A program made the position numbers and the translations under genes. Below the pieces are notes generated by a model. That model worked only from the letters and a program-made list of their open reading frames with translations, searched no databases and was not told the origin of the DNA. A DNA stretch of 64,000 nucleotides from Lysobacter stagni. GTDB taxonomy: Bacteria > Pseudomonadota > Gammaproteobacteria > Xanthomonadales > Xanthomonadaceae. Within the stretch, counting starts at the first letter, position 1, and each line of letters begins with the position of its first letter. This document shows, piece after piece, positions 8,653 to 17,833 of this stretch. Location of the stretch: NCBI RefSeq assembly GCF_030053425.1, contig NZ_JASGBI010000001.1, positions 3,356,001 to 3,420,000 on the forward strand, in the 5' to 3' direction.

Positions 8653-10329
8653 TTAAAGGCTGCCGCCGGTGCCTGCGTCGGACGTCGCGAACTGCGCGTC
8701 GGCACGTGCCGCGTAGAGCGTGCCGGGAGGCGGCTGGCGGGTGAAGTACGTGTTGATGCCGTCGAGCACGGCACGCGCCAGGTTGCGCTGGTGAGCCGGA
8801 TCGGTGAGGCGACGCTCTTCGTCCGGATTGGAGATGAAGGCCGTCTCGACCAGCATCGCCGGCATGTCCGAGGTGCGCAGCACGGCGAAGTTGGCGCGTT
8901 CGATGTTCGGCTTGTGGTTCGCGCCGACACGCTTGAGGCCGTCCAGGACCTGGTTGGCCGCGTCTTCGGACGCCTTCATGTGCCCGCTCTGGGTGAGATC
9001 CAGCAGCACCGAGGCCAGCGTGTTGCTGGTCTGCTCAAGGCGCACGCCGCCGATCAGGTCGGACGCGTTTTCCTTGTCGGCCAGCCAGCGGGCGCGCTGC
9101 GACGAGGCGCCCTTCAGCGACAGCACGTACACCGACGACCCCTTGGCCGCGCGGTTCTCGGCGGCGTCGGCGTGGATCGAGATGAACATGTCCGCCTTGC
9201 CCTGACGCGCCAGCTGGGCACGGCGCGGCAGCGGAATGAAGACGTCGGTATCGCGCGTGAGATAGGCCTTCAGGCCCGGCGTCGCGTTCACCTGGCGCGC
9301 CAGTTCGCGGGCGATGGCCAGCGTCACGTCCTTCTCGCGCTTGCCGCTGGGGCCGAGCGCGCCCGGGTCCTGCCCGCCATGGCCGGCGTCGATGGCGATG
9401 ATGAGCGGGCGCATGCCGCGTCCACGCATCACGTCCTTCATGGTCTTGACCGGCGCCTGCGCGGCGGCCGGGCCGTTGTCGGACTCGACCGCAGCGGCCG
9501 CGGAGGCGGCGGCGCCCGGCATCGGCGTGGGCTGGCCGGTGGCGATGCGCGTGGGCACGCCGGTAGCGATGGTCGTGGCCACCGGCGGTTTCGGCGTCGC
9601 GGTCGCAAGCTGGGGCGCCGTGGTGGCAGCCCCCACGGCGGGACCGATGACCGGCGCCACAGGTGTGCTGTTCGTGGTCGTCGCCACTCCCGGCGCCGGC
9701 ACAGAGGCCGGGGCCGACGGCGCAGCCGCCGTCGCGCCCGCGCCATTGCGGGCAACAATCTCGGTGATCAACCGGGTGGTGGCGGCCGAGGAAGCGGCGG
9801 CCGGATCGACCGCGGGCGCCGTGGCGGTCGACGGGGTCGAAGACGAGGGAAGGTCGTTCGCGGTTGGCGTCGCAGCCGGCGGCTGGGCGGCCACGGTCGC
9901 GGCCGGAATGCTGCTGCCGGCACCGTCACCGGGCCATTCCAGGACAAGGCGCGGCCCCGTACCGCCCTGTTCGATGCGCGGCTTCAGCACGGCGACCGGC
10001 TGGGCCAGGTCGAACACGATGCGCGCCGTGCCGGGCGTCGGCGCGCCGGTGCGCACGGACTTCACCACGCCCACGCCGCCGGCGGGAAGGTTGAACCCGC
10101 GCGCCAGGCTGGAGGCGGGAAGGTCGATGACCAGCCGGTCCGGGCCCTTGAGGTGGATGACCCTGAAGTCGGCGTCGCGGTCCAGGGCGATCTCGGCGCG
10201 CGTGCCAGTGGCGCCTTCGCGAAGTTCCAAGCCCTTGATTTCACTGGCGTGCGCGAGATTCCACGCCAGCGCGGCAAGCAGCGCAAGGCCGAGCAGACAC
10301 TTCTGGACGGTAGCGGCATTGACGCGCAT
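8653..10329 (-). CDS. N-acetylmuramoyl-L-alanine amidase (AmiB/AmiC type)
   Basis: A periplasmic zinc amidase that splits peptidoglycan at septa. It has 558 residues with an N-terminal signal/membrane segment (about 10-28) and an AMIN domain (about 30-130, ELREGATGTRAEIALD). A long Ala/Thr/Pro linker (about 140-320) leads to the Amidase_3 domain (about 325-535). Zinc ligands are visible in DAGHGGQDPGA (His), KREKD (Glu), SIHADAAE (His) and the catalytic Glu in VETAFISNPDEE. The linker is longer than in E. coli AmiC. The conserved neighbours tsaE and mutL support the assignment. Confidence 0.94.
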   Translation of the reverse strand: MRVNAATVQKCLLGLALLAALAWNLAHASEIKGLELREGATGTRAEIALDRDADFRVIHLKGPDRLVIDLPASSLARGFNLPAGGVGVVKSVRTGAPTPGTARIVFDLAQPVAVLKPRIEQGGTGPRLVLEWPGDGAGSSIPAATVAAQPPAATPTANDLPSSSTPSTATAPAVDPAAASSAATTRLITEIVARNGAGATAAAPSAPASVPAPGVATTTNSTPVAPVIGPAVGAATTAPQLATATPKPPVATTIATGVPTRIATGQPTPMPGAAASAAAAVESDNGPAAAQAPVKTMKDVMRGRGMRPLIIAIDAGHGGQDPGALGPSGKREKDVTLAIARELARQVNATPGLKAYLTRDTDVFIPLPRRAQLARQGKADMFISIHADAAENRAAKGSSVYVLSLKGASSQRARWLADKENASDLIGGVRLEQTSNTLASVLLDLTQSGHMKASEDAANQVLDGLKRVGANHKPNIERANFAVLRTSDMPAMLVETAFISNPDEERRLTDPAHQRNLARAVLDGINTYFTRQPPPGTLYAARADAQFATSDAGTGGSL

Positions 10330-10416
10330 GGGCGGTAGTCAAGCACCGGCCCGCGACATTTGCAAGCACTTTTTCCTTACGAATCCGGGACCTGCCGAGC
10401 TTTCCTGCGAATCCGT

Positions 10417-10893
10417 TCAGGAGTCGGCCGCAACCCCGTGGCTTACGGTGAGCCGATCCAACCACTCGCGGCCGGTTTGGGAGCCCGGGACCAGCCGTGC
10501 CGCGCGCCCTGCCCCGCGCATCGCCAGCTCCACCGTCAGGTCCGGCGCAGGCAGATGGCCGGTGCCACGCTCCGGCCATTCCACCAGCCACAGCCGCACT
10601 TCCGCGCCGTCCAACCCGAGGAATTCCAGTTCGCCCGCGTCGGCAATCCGATACAGGTCCAGATGCCACGCTTCACCACCGTCGGAGAGCGGATAGCGTT
10701 CGACGAGCGTGTAGGTTGGACTGCGAATCGCGCCCTGCACGCCAAGCGCGCGCAACAGTGCACGTGCGAGCGTGGACTTTCCCGCGCCCAGATCGCCATG
10801 CAGATGCACCACGGCATTCGCAGGGCGCGTGTGCGCCAACGCAGCGCCGAGTGCATCGGTCGAATCGGCATCGGGCAACCAGCGTTCACTCAT
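10417..10893 (-). CDS. tsaE: tRNA threonylcarbamoyladenosine biosynthesis ATPase TsaE
   Basis: A 158-residue P-loop ATPase of the TsaBDE complex that makes t6A37 in ANN-decoding tRNAs. The Walker A motif is GDLGAGKSTL; SPTYTLVERYP and LVEWPERG are characteristic. The ATG at 10893 is chosen because it overlaps the nnr stop as ATGA, and a 17-codon upstream extension would lie wholly inside nnr. It is the second gene of the nnr operon, followed after 87 bases by the amidase. Confidence 0.96.
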   Translation of the reverse strand: MSERWLPDADSTDALGAALAHTRPANAVVHLHGDLGAGKSTLARALLRALGVQGAIRSPTYTLVERYPLSDGGEAWHLDLYRIADAGELEFLGLDGAEVRLWLVEWPERGTGHLPAPDLTVELAMRGAGRAARLVPGSQTGREWLDRLTVSHGVAADS

Positions 10894-12398
10894 CGCATCG
10901 GCTCCGGAACGTATGGATCCCGGTTGGCGAAATGACGCAGCCATGGCATCAGATCGGATGGCAACAATCCGCGTTCACCGCCTTCGTGCGCGGCAGCATC
11001 GCCCGCGGCTGCGTGCAGCAGCGCACCGCAACTGGCGGCATCGAACGCATTCATTCCCTGCGCACGCAACGCCGCGATCACGCCGCTGAGCACGTCGCCC
11101 ATGCCGCCGACCGCCATGCCCGGGTTTCCGGCTGCGACAACACGCGGTGTCTCGTGCGCAGCCGCAACGACGGTGCCCGCGCCTTTCAGCACGACCACGC
11201 ACGCGTAGCGCTCGCTCAATGCACGCGCGGCGGCGAAGCGATCCTGTTGCACCTGAGCCGTTGTGATGCCGAGCAGCCGCGCCGCCTCGCCAGGATGCGG
11301 CGTGATCACCGCATCGGCCGGCAGTGCGAAAGGCCTGATCGCAAGCAGGTTGAGCGCATCGGCATCCAGCAGCAGCGGTTTCGCGCTCGCCACTGCTCGC
11401 TCGTAGAGATGCAACCCCCAGTCCTGCTGACCCAGTCCTGGCCCGACGGCAATCGCGTCGGCGCGGTCCAGCGCATCGTGCAGCGCGCGTGCATCGCCCA
11501 CCTCATGCGCCATCGCCTCGGGCAGGCGCGACAGCAACGGCGCGATGTGGCGTTCGCGCGTGGCGACTTCCACCAGCCCCGCTCCGCTGCGCAGCGCGGC
11601 CTGCGCGCACAACATGATTGCACCACCGCTACCGTGCTCGCCGCCGATGCACAGCACACGCCCGTTGCTGCCCTTGTGGCTGTCGCGACGACGCGGCGCG
11701 AGCCAGCGTGGCAGATCGACCGGTGCGATGCGTTCGGCCTGCGGCGCGATTCCATCGAACACGTCGACGCCCAACTGCAGTGTTGCCAGTGTCAGCGTGC
11801 CAACATGATCCAGTGCCGCACCGGTGCGAAGCCCCGACTTGGAAGCGATGAACTCGACGGTGCGCGCCGCGTCGACCGCAGCGCCCGGAACGCTGCCGCG
11901 ATCGGCATCGACGCCACTGGGCACATCCAGCGCCAGCACCGGCGCCGGATGCGCATTGACTGCCTCGATCAGCGCGCGCGTCGCATCGTCCGGCGCACGC
12001 GAGAAACCGATGCCGAACAGCGCATCGACGATGACGTCGCATGCCGGCAGCGACTGCGCGAACTCGACCACGCGCCCGGTGTACGCCTCGGCGGCGCGAC
12101 GCGCCAGATCGCCACGCGGTGCATCTCCGGGCAGACGGACGACCTGCACGTCGCGCCCGGCCTGTTGCGCGTGCTGCGCGAGCACGTAACCGTCACCGCC
12201 GTTGTTGCCTGGACCGCATACCACGACCACGCGCTGCGCCTGCGGCCACACGGCCAGCAGTTCCCGCCATGCCGACTGGCCGGCGCGGCGCATCAGCTCG
12301 TGCGAATCGCCCAGCGAGCGCGCGGCCGCCGCCTCGATCCGGCGCAACGAGGCCGTGTCGTGGAGCGCTCCGGCAAACGGGATGACGTCGAAGGACAT
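10890..12398 (-). CDS. nnr: Bifunctional NAD(P)H-hydrate epimerase / dehydratase
   Basis: Repairs hydrated NAD(P)H. It has 502 residues. The N-terminal YjeF_N epimerase domain (about 1-215) shows VVCGPGNNGGDGYVLAQ and the catalytic Asp region VIVDALFGIGF. The C-terminal ribokinase-fold ADP/ATP-dependent dehydratase (about 225-495) shows KGSNGRVLCIGGE, VITPHPGEAARL and NPGMAVGGMGDVLSG. It is the first gene of the minus-strand operon and diverges from queG with only 25 bases between start codons. Confidence 0.96.
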   Translation of the reverse strand: MSFDVIPFAGALHDTASLRRIEAAAARSLGDSHELMRRAGQSAWRELLAVWPQAQRVVVVCGPGNNGGDGYVLAQHAQQAGRDVQVVRLPGDAPRGDLARRAAEAYTGRVVEFAQSLPACDVIVDALFGIGFSRAPDDATRALIEAVNAHPAPVLALDVPSGVDADRGSVPGAAVDAARTVEFIASKSGLRTGAALDHVGTLTLATLQLGVDVFDGIAPQAERIAPVDLPRWLAPRRRDSHKGSNGRVLCIGGEHGSGGAIMLCAQAALRSGAGLVEVATRERHIAPLLSRLPEAMAHEVGDARALHDALDRADAIAVGPGLGQQDWGLHLYERAVASAKPLLLDADALNLLAIRPFALPADAVITPHPGEAARLLGITTAQVQQDRFAAARALSERYACVVVLKGAGTVVAAAHETPRVVAAGNPGMAVGGMGDVLSGVIAALRAQGMNAFDAASCGALLHAAAGDAAAHEGGERGLLPSDLMPWLRHFANRDPYVPEPMR

Positions 12399-12402
12399 CG
12401 CA

Positions 12403-12414
12403 CGATTCTATACT
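12403..12414. promoter_or_regulatory. Overlapping divergent -10 elements between nnr and queG
   Basis: The 25-base spacer contains TATACT on the plus strand (12409-12414) and TATAGA/TATAGAAT read on the minus strand (12403-12411). Each is only 5-10 bases from its gene's start codon. Transcripts would therefore begin at or within a few bases of the start codons (leaderless or nearly so). No good -35 hexamer accompanies either one, which lowers confidence. Confidence 0.35.
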
Positions 12415-12423
12415 TGCAGGACC

Positions 12424-13506
12424 GTGAAACCCGCCGCACCTCCGCCGTTCGAAGCCACAGCCGACCCCATCGCGCTGGCACACCGCGTGCGCGAGCTCGC
12501 CCGCGAGTTCGGCTTCCAGCGCTGCGGCATCGCCGGCATCGAACTGGGCCAGGACGAAGCGCATCTGCGCGATTGGCTGGCGCAGGGCCTGTACGGCTCG
12601 ATGGACTGGATGGCGCGCCATGGCGAACTTCGCGCACGTCCGCAGGAACTGCATCCAGGCACGATCCGCGTCATCTCGGTCGGGCTGGATTACGGACGCG
12701 ACGGCGACGAAGCCTGGGCCACGCTCGACGACGCGGAGCGCGCCTACGTCGCGCGCTACGCGCTGGGCCGGGACTACCACAAGCTCATGCGCCAGCGACT
12801 GCAGCGGCTCGCCGACCGCATCGCCGAGGACTTCGGGGCGTTCGGGCATCGCGTGTTCGTCGACTCCGCGCCGGTGCTGGAACGCGCGCTCGCCCGCAAC
12901 GCCGGGCTGGGATGGATCGGCAAGCACACCTGCCTGATCGACAAGGATGGCGGTTCGTTCTTCTTCCTCGGCGAGATCTACGTCGACCTGCCGCTGCCGG
13001 TCGATCCACCGGCCAGCGCGCATTGCGGCACCTGCCGGCGCTGCATCGACATCTGCCCGACGCAGGCGATCGTCGCGCCCTATCGCCTGGATGCGCGGCG
13101 CTGCATTTCCTACCTCACCATCGAGCATGAGGGCGTCATTCCCGAGGACCTGCGCGCCCCCATCGGCAACCGCATCTTCGGCTGCGACGACTGCCAGCTG
13201 GTGTGCCCCTGGAACAAGTTCGCCCAGCGCACCGACGAACCCGATTTCCGCACGCGCAACGACCTGGACAAGGCGACGCTGGTCGACCTGTTCGCGTGGA
13301 GCGAGGAGGAATTCCTGCAGCGCACGGAAGGATCGGCGATCCGTCGTAGCGGCCATGAGCGCTGGCTGCGCAACATCGCCGTCGCGCTGGGCAATGCGCC
13401 TTCCACGCCAGCGGTCATCGATGCGCTGCGTTCGCGCCGCGACTCGGCAAGCCCGATGGTGCGCGAGCACATCGAGTGGGCGCTGCGGCGGCATGGCATC
13501 GCCTGA
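12424..13506 (+). CDS. queG: Epoxyqueuosine reductase QueG
   Basis: A 360-residue cobalamin- and Fe-S-dependent enzyme that performs the last step of queuosine synthesis in tRNA. The N-terminal half binds cobalamin (RVISVGLDYG, RDYHKLMRQRL, VDSAPVLERALA, GLGWIGKHTCL). A 2x[4Fe-4S] module follows with CGTCRRCIDICPT and CDDCQLVCPWN, then a HEAT-like C-terminus. The GTG at 12424 gives the usual family length. An in-frame ATG at 12382 would overlap the nnr 5' end and is less likely. It is followed convergently by pgi. Confidence 0.95.
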   Translation: MKPAAPPPFEATADPIALAHRVRELAREFGFQRCGIAGIELGQDEAHLRDWLAQGLYGSMDWMARHGELRARPQELHPGTIRVISVGLDYGRDGDEAWATLDDAERAYVARYALGRDYHKLMRQRLQRLADRIAEDFGAFGHRVFVDSAPVLERALARNAGLGWIGKHTCLIDKDGGSFFFLGEIYVDLPLPVDPPASAHCGTCRRCIDICPTQAIVAPYRLDARRCISYLTIEHEGVIPEDLRAPIGNRIFGCDDCQLVCPWNKFAQRTDEPDFRTRNDLDKATLVDLFAWSEEEFLQRTEGSAIRRSGHERWLRNIAVALGNAPSTPAVIDALRSRRDSASPMVREHIEWALRRHGIA

Positions 13507-13543
13507 CCCGCAGCGCAGATTAACCCGCTCTTGCCACCTGCAA

Positions 13544-15052
13544 TCAGCGCAGGCGCTGCAGCAGCTCGCGCGTGACCGGATCGTCCGCCTGCGCCTCGCC
13601 CGCCAGCGCTGGCAGCAGGCGACTGGCAACCTGCTTGCCCAGCTCGACGCCGAACTGGTCGAAGGCATTGATGCCCCACACCACCGACTGCAGGTAAACG
13701 CTGTGCTCGTACAGCGCCAGCAGCGCGCCGAAGGCGTGCGGCGTCAGTGCGTCGAGAAGGATCGTCGTGCTGGGGCGGTTGCCGGCGTACGCGCGATGCG
13801 GATCCTCGCTGGCCTGGCCGTTGGCGAAGGCTTCGGTCTGCGCAAGCAGGTTGGCCTGCAACGCCCGGTGGTTGTCGGCATACGGCGAATCGCTGCGCAC
13901 CACGCCGATGAAATCCGACGGCACGATCGAGGTGCCCTGGTGCAGCGCCTGGAAGAAGCTGTGCTGCGTGTCGGTGCCTGCACCGCCCCACCACACAGGG
14001 ACGGTCTCCACGCCCACCGGCGAACCGTCGGTGCGCACGGACTTGCCCAGGCTTTCCATCACCAGCTGCTGCAGGTAGTTGGACAACAGCTTCAGGCGTT
14101 CGTCGTACGCGTGCACGGCCTGCGTCGCGTATCCCAGCCCGTTGCGGTTCCACACGCTGGTCATCGCGTGCCAAGCGGCGAGGTTGCGCTCCAGCGGCGT
14201 GCGCAGCACGTGCGCGTCCATCTCGGAGGCGCCTTCGAGCATCTGCTCGAAGGCGTCCATGCCGATGGCCAGCGCGATCGGGAAACCGACCGCCGACCAC
14301 AGCGAATAACGTCCGCCCACCCAGTCCCACATCGGCAGGATGCGCTCGGGCGGAATCTGGAAGGTGTCGGCGGCGCGCTGCACGTTTGCCGACACCGCGT
14401 ACAGGCGCGACGTGCCGCCGAGCCAGTCGCGCAGGATCGTGCCGTTGAGCAGCGTTTCCTGCGTGCCGAAGGTCTTGGAGATCAGCACCGCCGCCGTGCG
14501 CGCGGGATCGAGCCCCGCCAGCACGCGCTGCGCGGCGTGGCCGTCGACGTTGCTGAGGAAATGCACGCGGAAACGGCCGGGCTTCGGGCCGCTCAGTGCA
14601 TCCACCGCCAGGCGCGGGCCGAGATCGGAACCGCCGATGCCCACGCTGACGATGTCGGTGATGTCGGTGGCCGACAGCGCATCGATCAGCGCACGCATGC
14701 GCTGGCGCGCTTCGAGGGCCTGCGCGTGCGCCTGCTTCGCGACGGGCGCGTCGGACACATCGCCGCGCAGCGCGGTGTGCAGTACGGAGCGACCTTCGGT
14801 GAGGTTGATCTTCTCGCCGTCGAACAGCGCCTTCACCCGTGCAGGGGCGCCGGCACGCTCTGCGGTGTCGAACAGCGCCGCGAGCGCTTCGCGGTCGTAA
14901 TGCTGGCGGGCGAAATTGGCGTAGACCGGGCCCACGCGCAGGACGAAATCCTGGGCGCGCGCCGGGTCGTCGGCGATCAGCTTCTGCAGCGGGTTCTGGA
15001 CGACGCGCCCTGCCTGGGCGCGAAGATGGCTCAGACGGGCGTCGGTCGTCAT
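13544..15052 (-). CDS. pgi: Glucose-6-phosphate isomerase
   Basis: A 502-residue cytoplasmic enzyme interconverting glucose-6-phosphate and fructose-6-phosphate, feeding glycolysis and nucleotide-sugar synthesis. The two SIS domains are marked by [24 protein letters not shown] and [16 protein letters not shown] (catalytic Glu/His region), with the C-terminal catalytic Lys in [15 protein letters not shown]. It begins 7 bases after panD and is probably the last gene of the pan operon. Confidence 0.97.
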   Translation of the reverse strand: MTTDARLSHLRAQAGRVVQNPLQKLIADDPARAQDFVLRVGPVYANFARQHYDREALAALFDTAERAGAPARVKALFDGEKINLTEGRSVLHTALRGDVSDAPVAKQAHAQALEARQRMRALIDALSATDITDIVSVGIGGSDLGPRLAVDALSGPKPGRFRVHFLSNVDGHAAQRVLAGLDPARTAAVLISKTFGTQETLLNGTILRDWLGGTSRLYAVSANVQRAADTFQIPPERILPMWDWVGGRYSLWSAVGFPIALAIGMDAFEQMLEGASEMDAHVLRTPLERNLAAWHAMTSVWNRNGLGYATQAVHAYDERLKLLSNYLQQLVMESLGKSVRTDGSPVGVETVPVWWGGAGTDTQHSFFQALHQGTSIVPSDFIGVVRSDSPYADNHRALQANLLAQTEAFANGQASEDPHRAYAGNRPSTTILLDALTPHAFGALLALYEHSVYLQSVVWGINAFDQFGVELGKQVASRLLPALAGEAQADDPVTRELLQRLR

Positions 15053-15059
15053 GCGTCGA

Positions 15060-15440
15060 TCAGGCTGCCTGGGCCGGCATCGAGCGGTTGGTATGCGTCA
15101 GCGCGTTGTGGCGGTCGACGTAGACCAGGGTCGGCTTGTACTTCGCGGCCTCGGCCTCGTCGCACACGCCGTAGGCGCAGATGATGACCAGGTCGCCCGG
15201 CTGCGCGCAGTGTGCGGCGGCGCCGTTGACCGAGATCACGCCGCTGCCCTCTTCGCCGCGGATGGCGTAGGTGACGAAGCGCTGGCCGTTGTTGACGTTG
15301 TAGATGTGGATCTGCTCGTACTCGCGGATGCCCGAGATGTCGAGCAGGCGACCGTCGATGGCGCACGAGCCTTCGTAATGCAGCTCGGCATGGGTGACGG
15401 TGGCGCGGTGGATCTTGGCCTTGAGGACGTTCAGTTGCAT
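15060..15440 (-). CDS. panD: Aspartate 1-decarboxylase proenzyme
   Basis: A 126-residue pyruvoyl enzyme making beta-alanine from aspartate for pantothenate. The self-cleavage site Gly24-Ser25 is visible in YEGSCAIDG. The rest follows the family closely ([40 protein letters not shown]). Beta-alanine could also be a substrate for the distant NRPS, but nothing here shows that. panC is 147 bases upstream. Confidence 0.97.
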   Translation of the reverse strand: MQLNVLKAKIHRATVTHAELHYEGSCAIDGRLLDISGIREYEQIHIYNVNNGQRFVTYAIRGEEGSGVISVNGAAAHCAQPGDLVIICAYGVCDEAEAAKYKPTLVYVDRHNALTHTNRSMPAQAA

Positions 15441-15587
15441 GGTGTTCGGCTCCGGCCGCGGGCTGCGGACGTGTGATAGGCAAAGTCTAGCAGCGCATGG
15501 CGCAGCGCAACATCACCCGGTCCGGCCTATTGGCACCAGCCGTGGAACGGTTCAGGCCATTGCGCTGACCGGCGTCCCGGCCTTCGT

Positions 15588-16436
15588 TCAGGCGTCGAAC
15601 TCGAAGTTGTCGATCAGGCGGGTCCGACCCAGCCGGGCCGCGATCAGGGCGACCCGCGGACCGCGCTCGCCATCGCCGGGCTCGGTGAGGTCCGGCCGGC
15701 GGACGACTGCGTAATCGGGCGCGAAGCTGTCCGCCGCCAGGCGTTCGGCGGCCTGTTGTTCGACTTCCGCGCGCGGCTGCCCGGAACGGACGGCCGCCGC
15801 CATCGCCAGCAGGCACTGGCGGATGCGGGCGGCGTGCGCGCGCTCGTCTGCCGAGAGGTACTGGTTGCGCGAACTCATGGCCAGGCCGTTGGCCTCGCGG
15901 ACGATGTCGGCGCCGACGATCTCGATCGGAAACGCCATGTCGCGGACCATGTACCGGATGACGGCCAGCTGCTGGTAATCCTTGCGACCGAACACCGCCA
16001 CGTCCGGCTGCACCTGCAGGAACAGTCGCGAAACCACGGTGGCCACGCCATCGAAATGCCCGGGGCGGTGGGCGCCTTCCAGCGTGGTGGTCACGCCCGG
16101 CACCTGGACGCGGACGGTGGCGTCCACGCCGTAGGGGTACATCGTCTCGACCGACGGCAGCCACATCGCGTCGCAACCGGCGGCCTCCAGCCCGCGCGCA
16201 TCGGCGTCGGGGGTGCGCGGATACTGGCCGAAGTCCTCGTTCGGACCGAACTGGGTCGGGTTGACGAACACGCTGGCGACCACGCGGTCAGCGTGGCTGC
16301 GCGCCAGCCGCACGAGCGAGAAGTGCCCGTCGTGCAGGTTGCCCATGGTCGGCACGAAGGCCACCGTCAGCCCTTCGCGTCGCCATTGCGAAACGCGCGC
16401 GCGCAGGGCGGCCAGGTCGGTCAGGATCTCGATCAT
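15588..16436 (-). CDS. panC: Pantothenate synthetase
   Basis: A 282-residue ATP-dependent ligase joining pantoate and beta-alanine. Nucleotidyltransferase motifs are MGNLHDGHFSLV (HIGH-like), VFVNPTQFGPNEDF, FGRKDYQQLAVI and SSRNQYLS. The ATG at 16436 gives the standard length and start (MIEILTDLAALRARV). It lies 20 bases after panB in the panB-panC-panD order. Confidence 0.97.
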   Translation of the reverse strand: MIEILTDLAALRARVSQWRREGLTVAFVPTMGNLHDGHFSLVRLARSHADRVVASVFVNPTQFGPNEDFGQYPRTPDADARGLEAAGCDAMWLPSVETMYPYGVDATVRVQVPGVTTTLEGAHRPGHFDGVATVVSRLFLQVQPDVAVFGRKDYQQLAVIRYMVRDMAFPIEIVGADIVREANGLAMSSRNQYLSADERAHAARIRQCLLAMAAAVRSGQPRAEVEQQAAERLAADSFAPDYAVVRRPDLTEPGDGERGPRVALIAARLGRTRLIDNFEFDA

Positions 16437-16456
16437 CGGAAGGTGTGTCGTACGTT

Positions 16457-17275
16457 TCAGGCGTAGGAGTGTTCGGCGCCGGGGAAGCTGCCCTCGCGCA
16501 CGGCCGTCGCATAGGCCTCGAACGCCCCCGCGATGGAGCCGCCCTGGGCCAGGAAATCCTTCACGAAGCGCGGGCGGCGATGGCCGGAATTCACGCCCAG
16601 CAGGTCGTGCAGCACCAGCACCTGGCCGTCGCATTGCGGACCGGCGCCGATGCCGATGGTGGGAATGCGCAGGTCCTTCGTGATGGCGGCCGCGACCGGC
16701 GTGGGCACGCATTCGAGCACCAGCAGCGACGCGCCGGCCTCCTGCACCGCTTTGGCATCCTCGCGAAGGCGCGCGGCGGCCGCTTCGTCGCGTCCCTGCA
16801 CCTTGTAACCGCCCAGGCGCAGCACCGACTGCGGCGTCAGGCCCAGGTGCGCGCAGACGGGGATTTCGCGCTCGACGAGGAAGCGGATCACCTCGCATTT
16901 GTGTCCCGCACCTTCCAGCTTGACCATCGCCGCGCCAGCCTGGAGCAGTCGCGTGGAGGCATCCAGCGCACGCTCGGGCGTGGCGTCGGCCTGGAACGGC
17001 AGGTCGGCGATCAGCAGCGCCTTGTCGAGCCCGCGTGCAACGCACGCAGTGTGATAGGCGATGTCGGCCGTGGTGACCGGCAAGGTGCTGTCGTGCCCCT
17101 GCACCACCATGCCGAGCGAGTCGCCGATGAGCACCAGGTCGATGCCCGCGGCGTCCATCATGCGCGCGAAGCCGGCGTCGTAGCAGGTGAGCATCACCAG
17201 CTTGCGGCCATCGCGCTTGGCGTCGGCCAGGGCCGGGACGGTCCAGGGCTTGTCTTGGGGAGTTCCGCTGTACAT
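16457..17275 (-). CDS. panB: 3-methyl-2-oxobutanoate hydroxymethyltransferase
   Basis: A 272-residue TIM-barrel enzyme forming ketopantoate from 2-ketoisovalerate and methylene-THF. Family motifs are [37 protein letters not shown] (metal-binding), [20 protein letters not shown] and [20 protein letters not shown]. It lies 24 bases after folK, which makes the folate-dependent methylene donor a nice contextual link. Confidence 0.97.
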   Translation of the reverse strand: MYSGTPQDKPWTVPALADAKRDGRKLVMLTCYDAGFARMMDAAGIDLVLIGDSLGMVVQGHDSTLPVTTADIAYHTACVARGLDKALLIADLPFQADATPERALDASTRLLQAGAAMVKLEGAGHKCEVIRFLVEREIPVCAHLGLTPQSVLRLGGYKVQGRDEAAAARLREDAKAVQEAGASLLVLECVPTPVAAAITKDLRIPTIGIGAGPQCDGQVLVLHDLLGVNSGHRRPRFVKDFLAQGGSIAGAFEAYATAVREGSFPGAEHSYA

Positions 17276-17299
17276 GGAGGTCAGCGCTGGCGCGAACGC

Positions 17300-17833
17300 T
17301 CAGGCGCGGTCGTGGGGTTGCGCATACGTTACCCCCTCGAGCTCCGCGCTCGCCATCCCGGCCATGGCGTCCCGCACGGTGCCGATGCCGGGAATACGTG
17401 CCTCGGGCGCGATCTCCGCCAGCGGCACCAGCACGAAGGCGCGCTCGTGCAGGTGCGGGTGCGGGACGTGCAGGCCCGGTTCGTCCACCACCTCGTCCCC
17501 GTACAGCAGCAGGTCCAGGTCGAGGGTGCGCGGGCCCCAGCGGTCGCTGCCATCGGCACGCCGGTCGCGACCGGCAAGGCGCTCGATCTCGAGCATGTCC
17601 GACAGCAGCTCGCGCGGCGTGCGTTGCGTGTGCAGCATCGCCACGGCGTTGATGAAATCCGGCTGCGACGTCACGCCCCAGGCCGTCGTGCGATACAGGC
17701 GGGAAGCACGCAGCAGGCGGGTATGCGTAAGGGAGTCAAGCGCCGCGAGCGCCGCATGCAACGTGGCGATGCCGTCGCCGACGTTGCTGCCCAGGCCGAC
17801 GAATGCGACCTGGCTGGCGGTGGATTCCCTCAT
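17300..17833 (-). CDS. folK: 6-hydroxymethyl-7,8-dihydropterin pyrophosphokinase
   Basis: A 177-residue enzyme of folate synthesis that transfers pyrophosphate from ATP to the pterin. HPPK motifs are FVGLGSNVGD, RASRLYRTTAWG, FINAVAML and RWGPRTLDLDLLLYGD with the metal-binding DxD, followed by VPHPHLHERAFVLVPL. Its ATG overlaps the pcnB stop by ATGA. The pcnB-folK pairing is the same as in many gamma-proteobacteria. Confidence 0.97.
   Translation of the reverse strand: MRESTASQVAFVGLGSNVGDGIATLHAALAALDSLTHTRLLRASRLYRTTAWGVTSQPDFINAVAMLHTQRTPRELLSDMLEIERLAGRDRRADGSDRWGPRTLDLDLLLYGDEVVDEPGLHVPHPHLHERAFVLVPLAEIAPEARIPGIGTVRDAMAGMASAELEGVTYAQPHDRA

Noticed and set aside
5806..10338. Open frame of 1510 codons on the plus strand opposite mutL and the amidase
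   Set aside because: The composition is dominated by Arg, Ala, His and Gln with no domain or signal. It mirrors genuine genes on the other strand, and long antiparallel frames are expected at this GC content.
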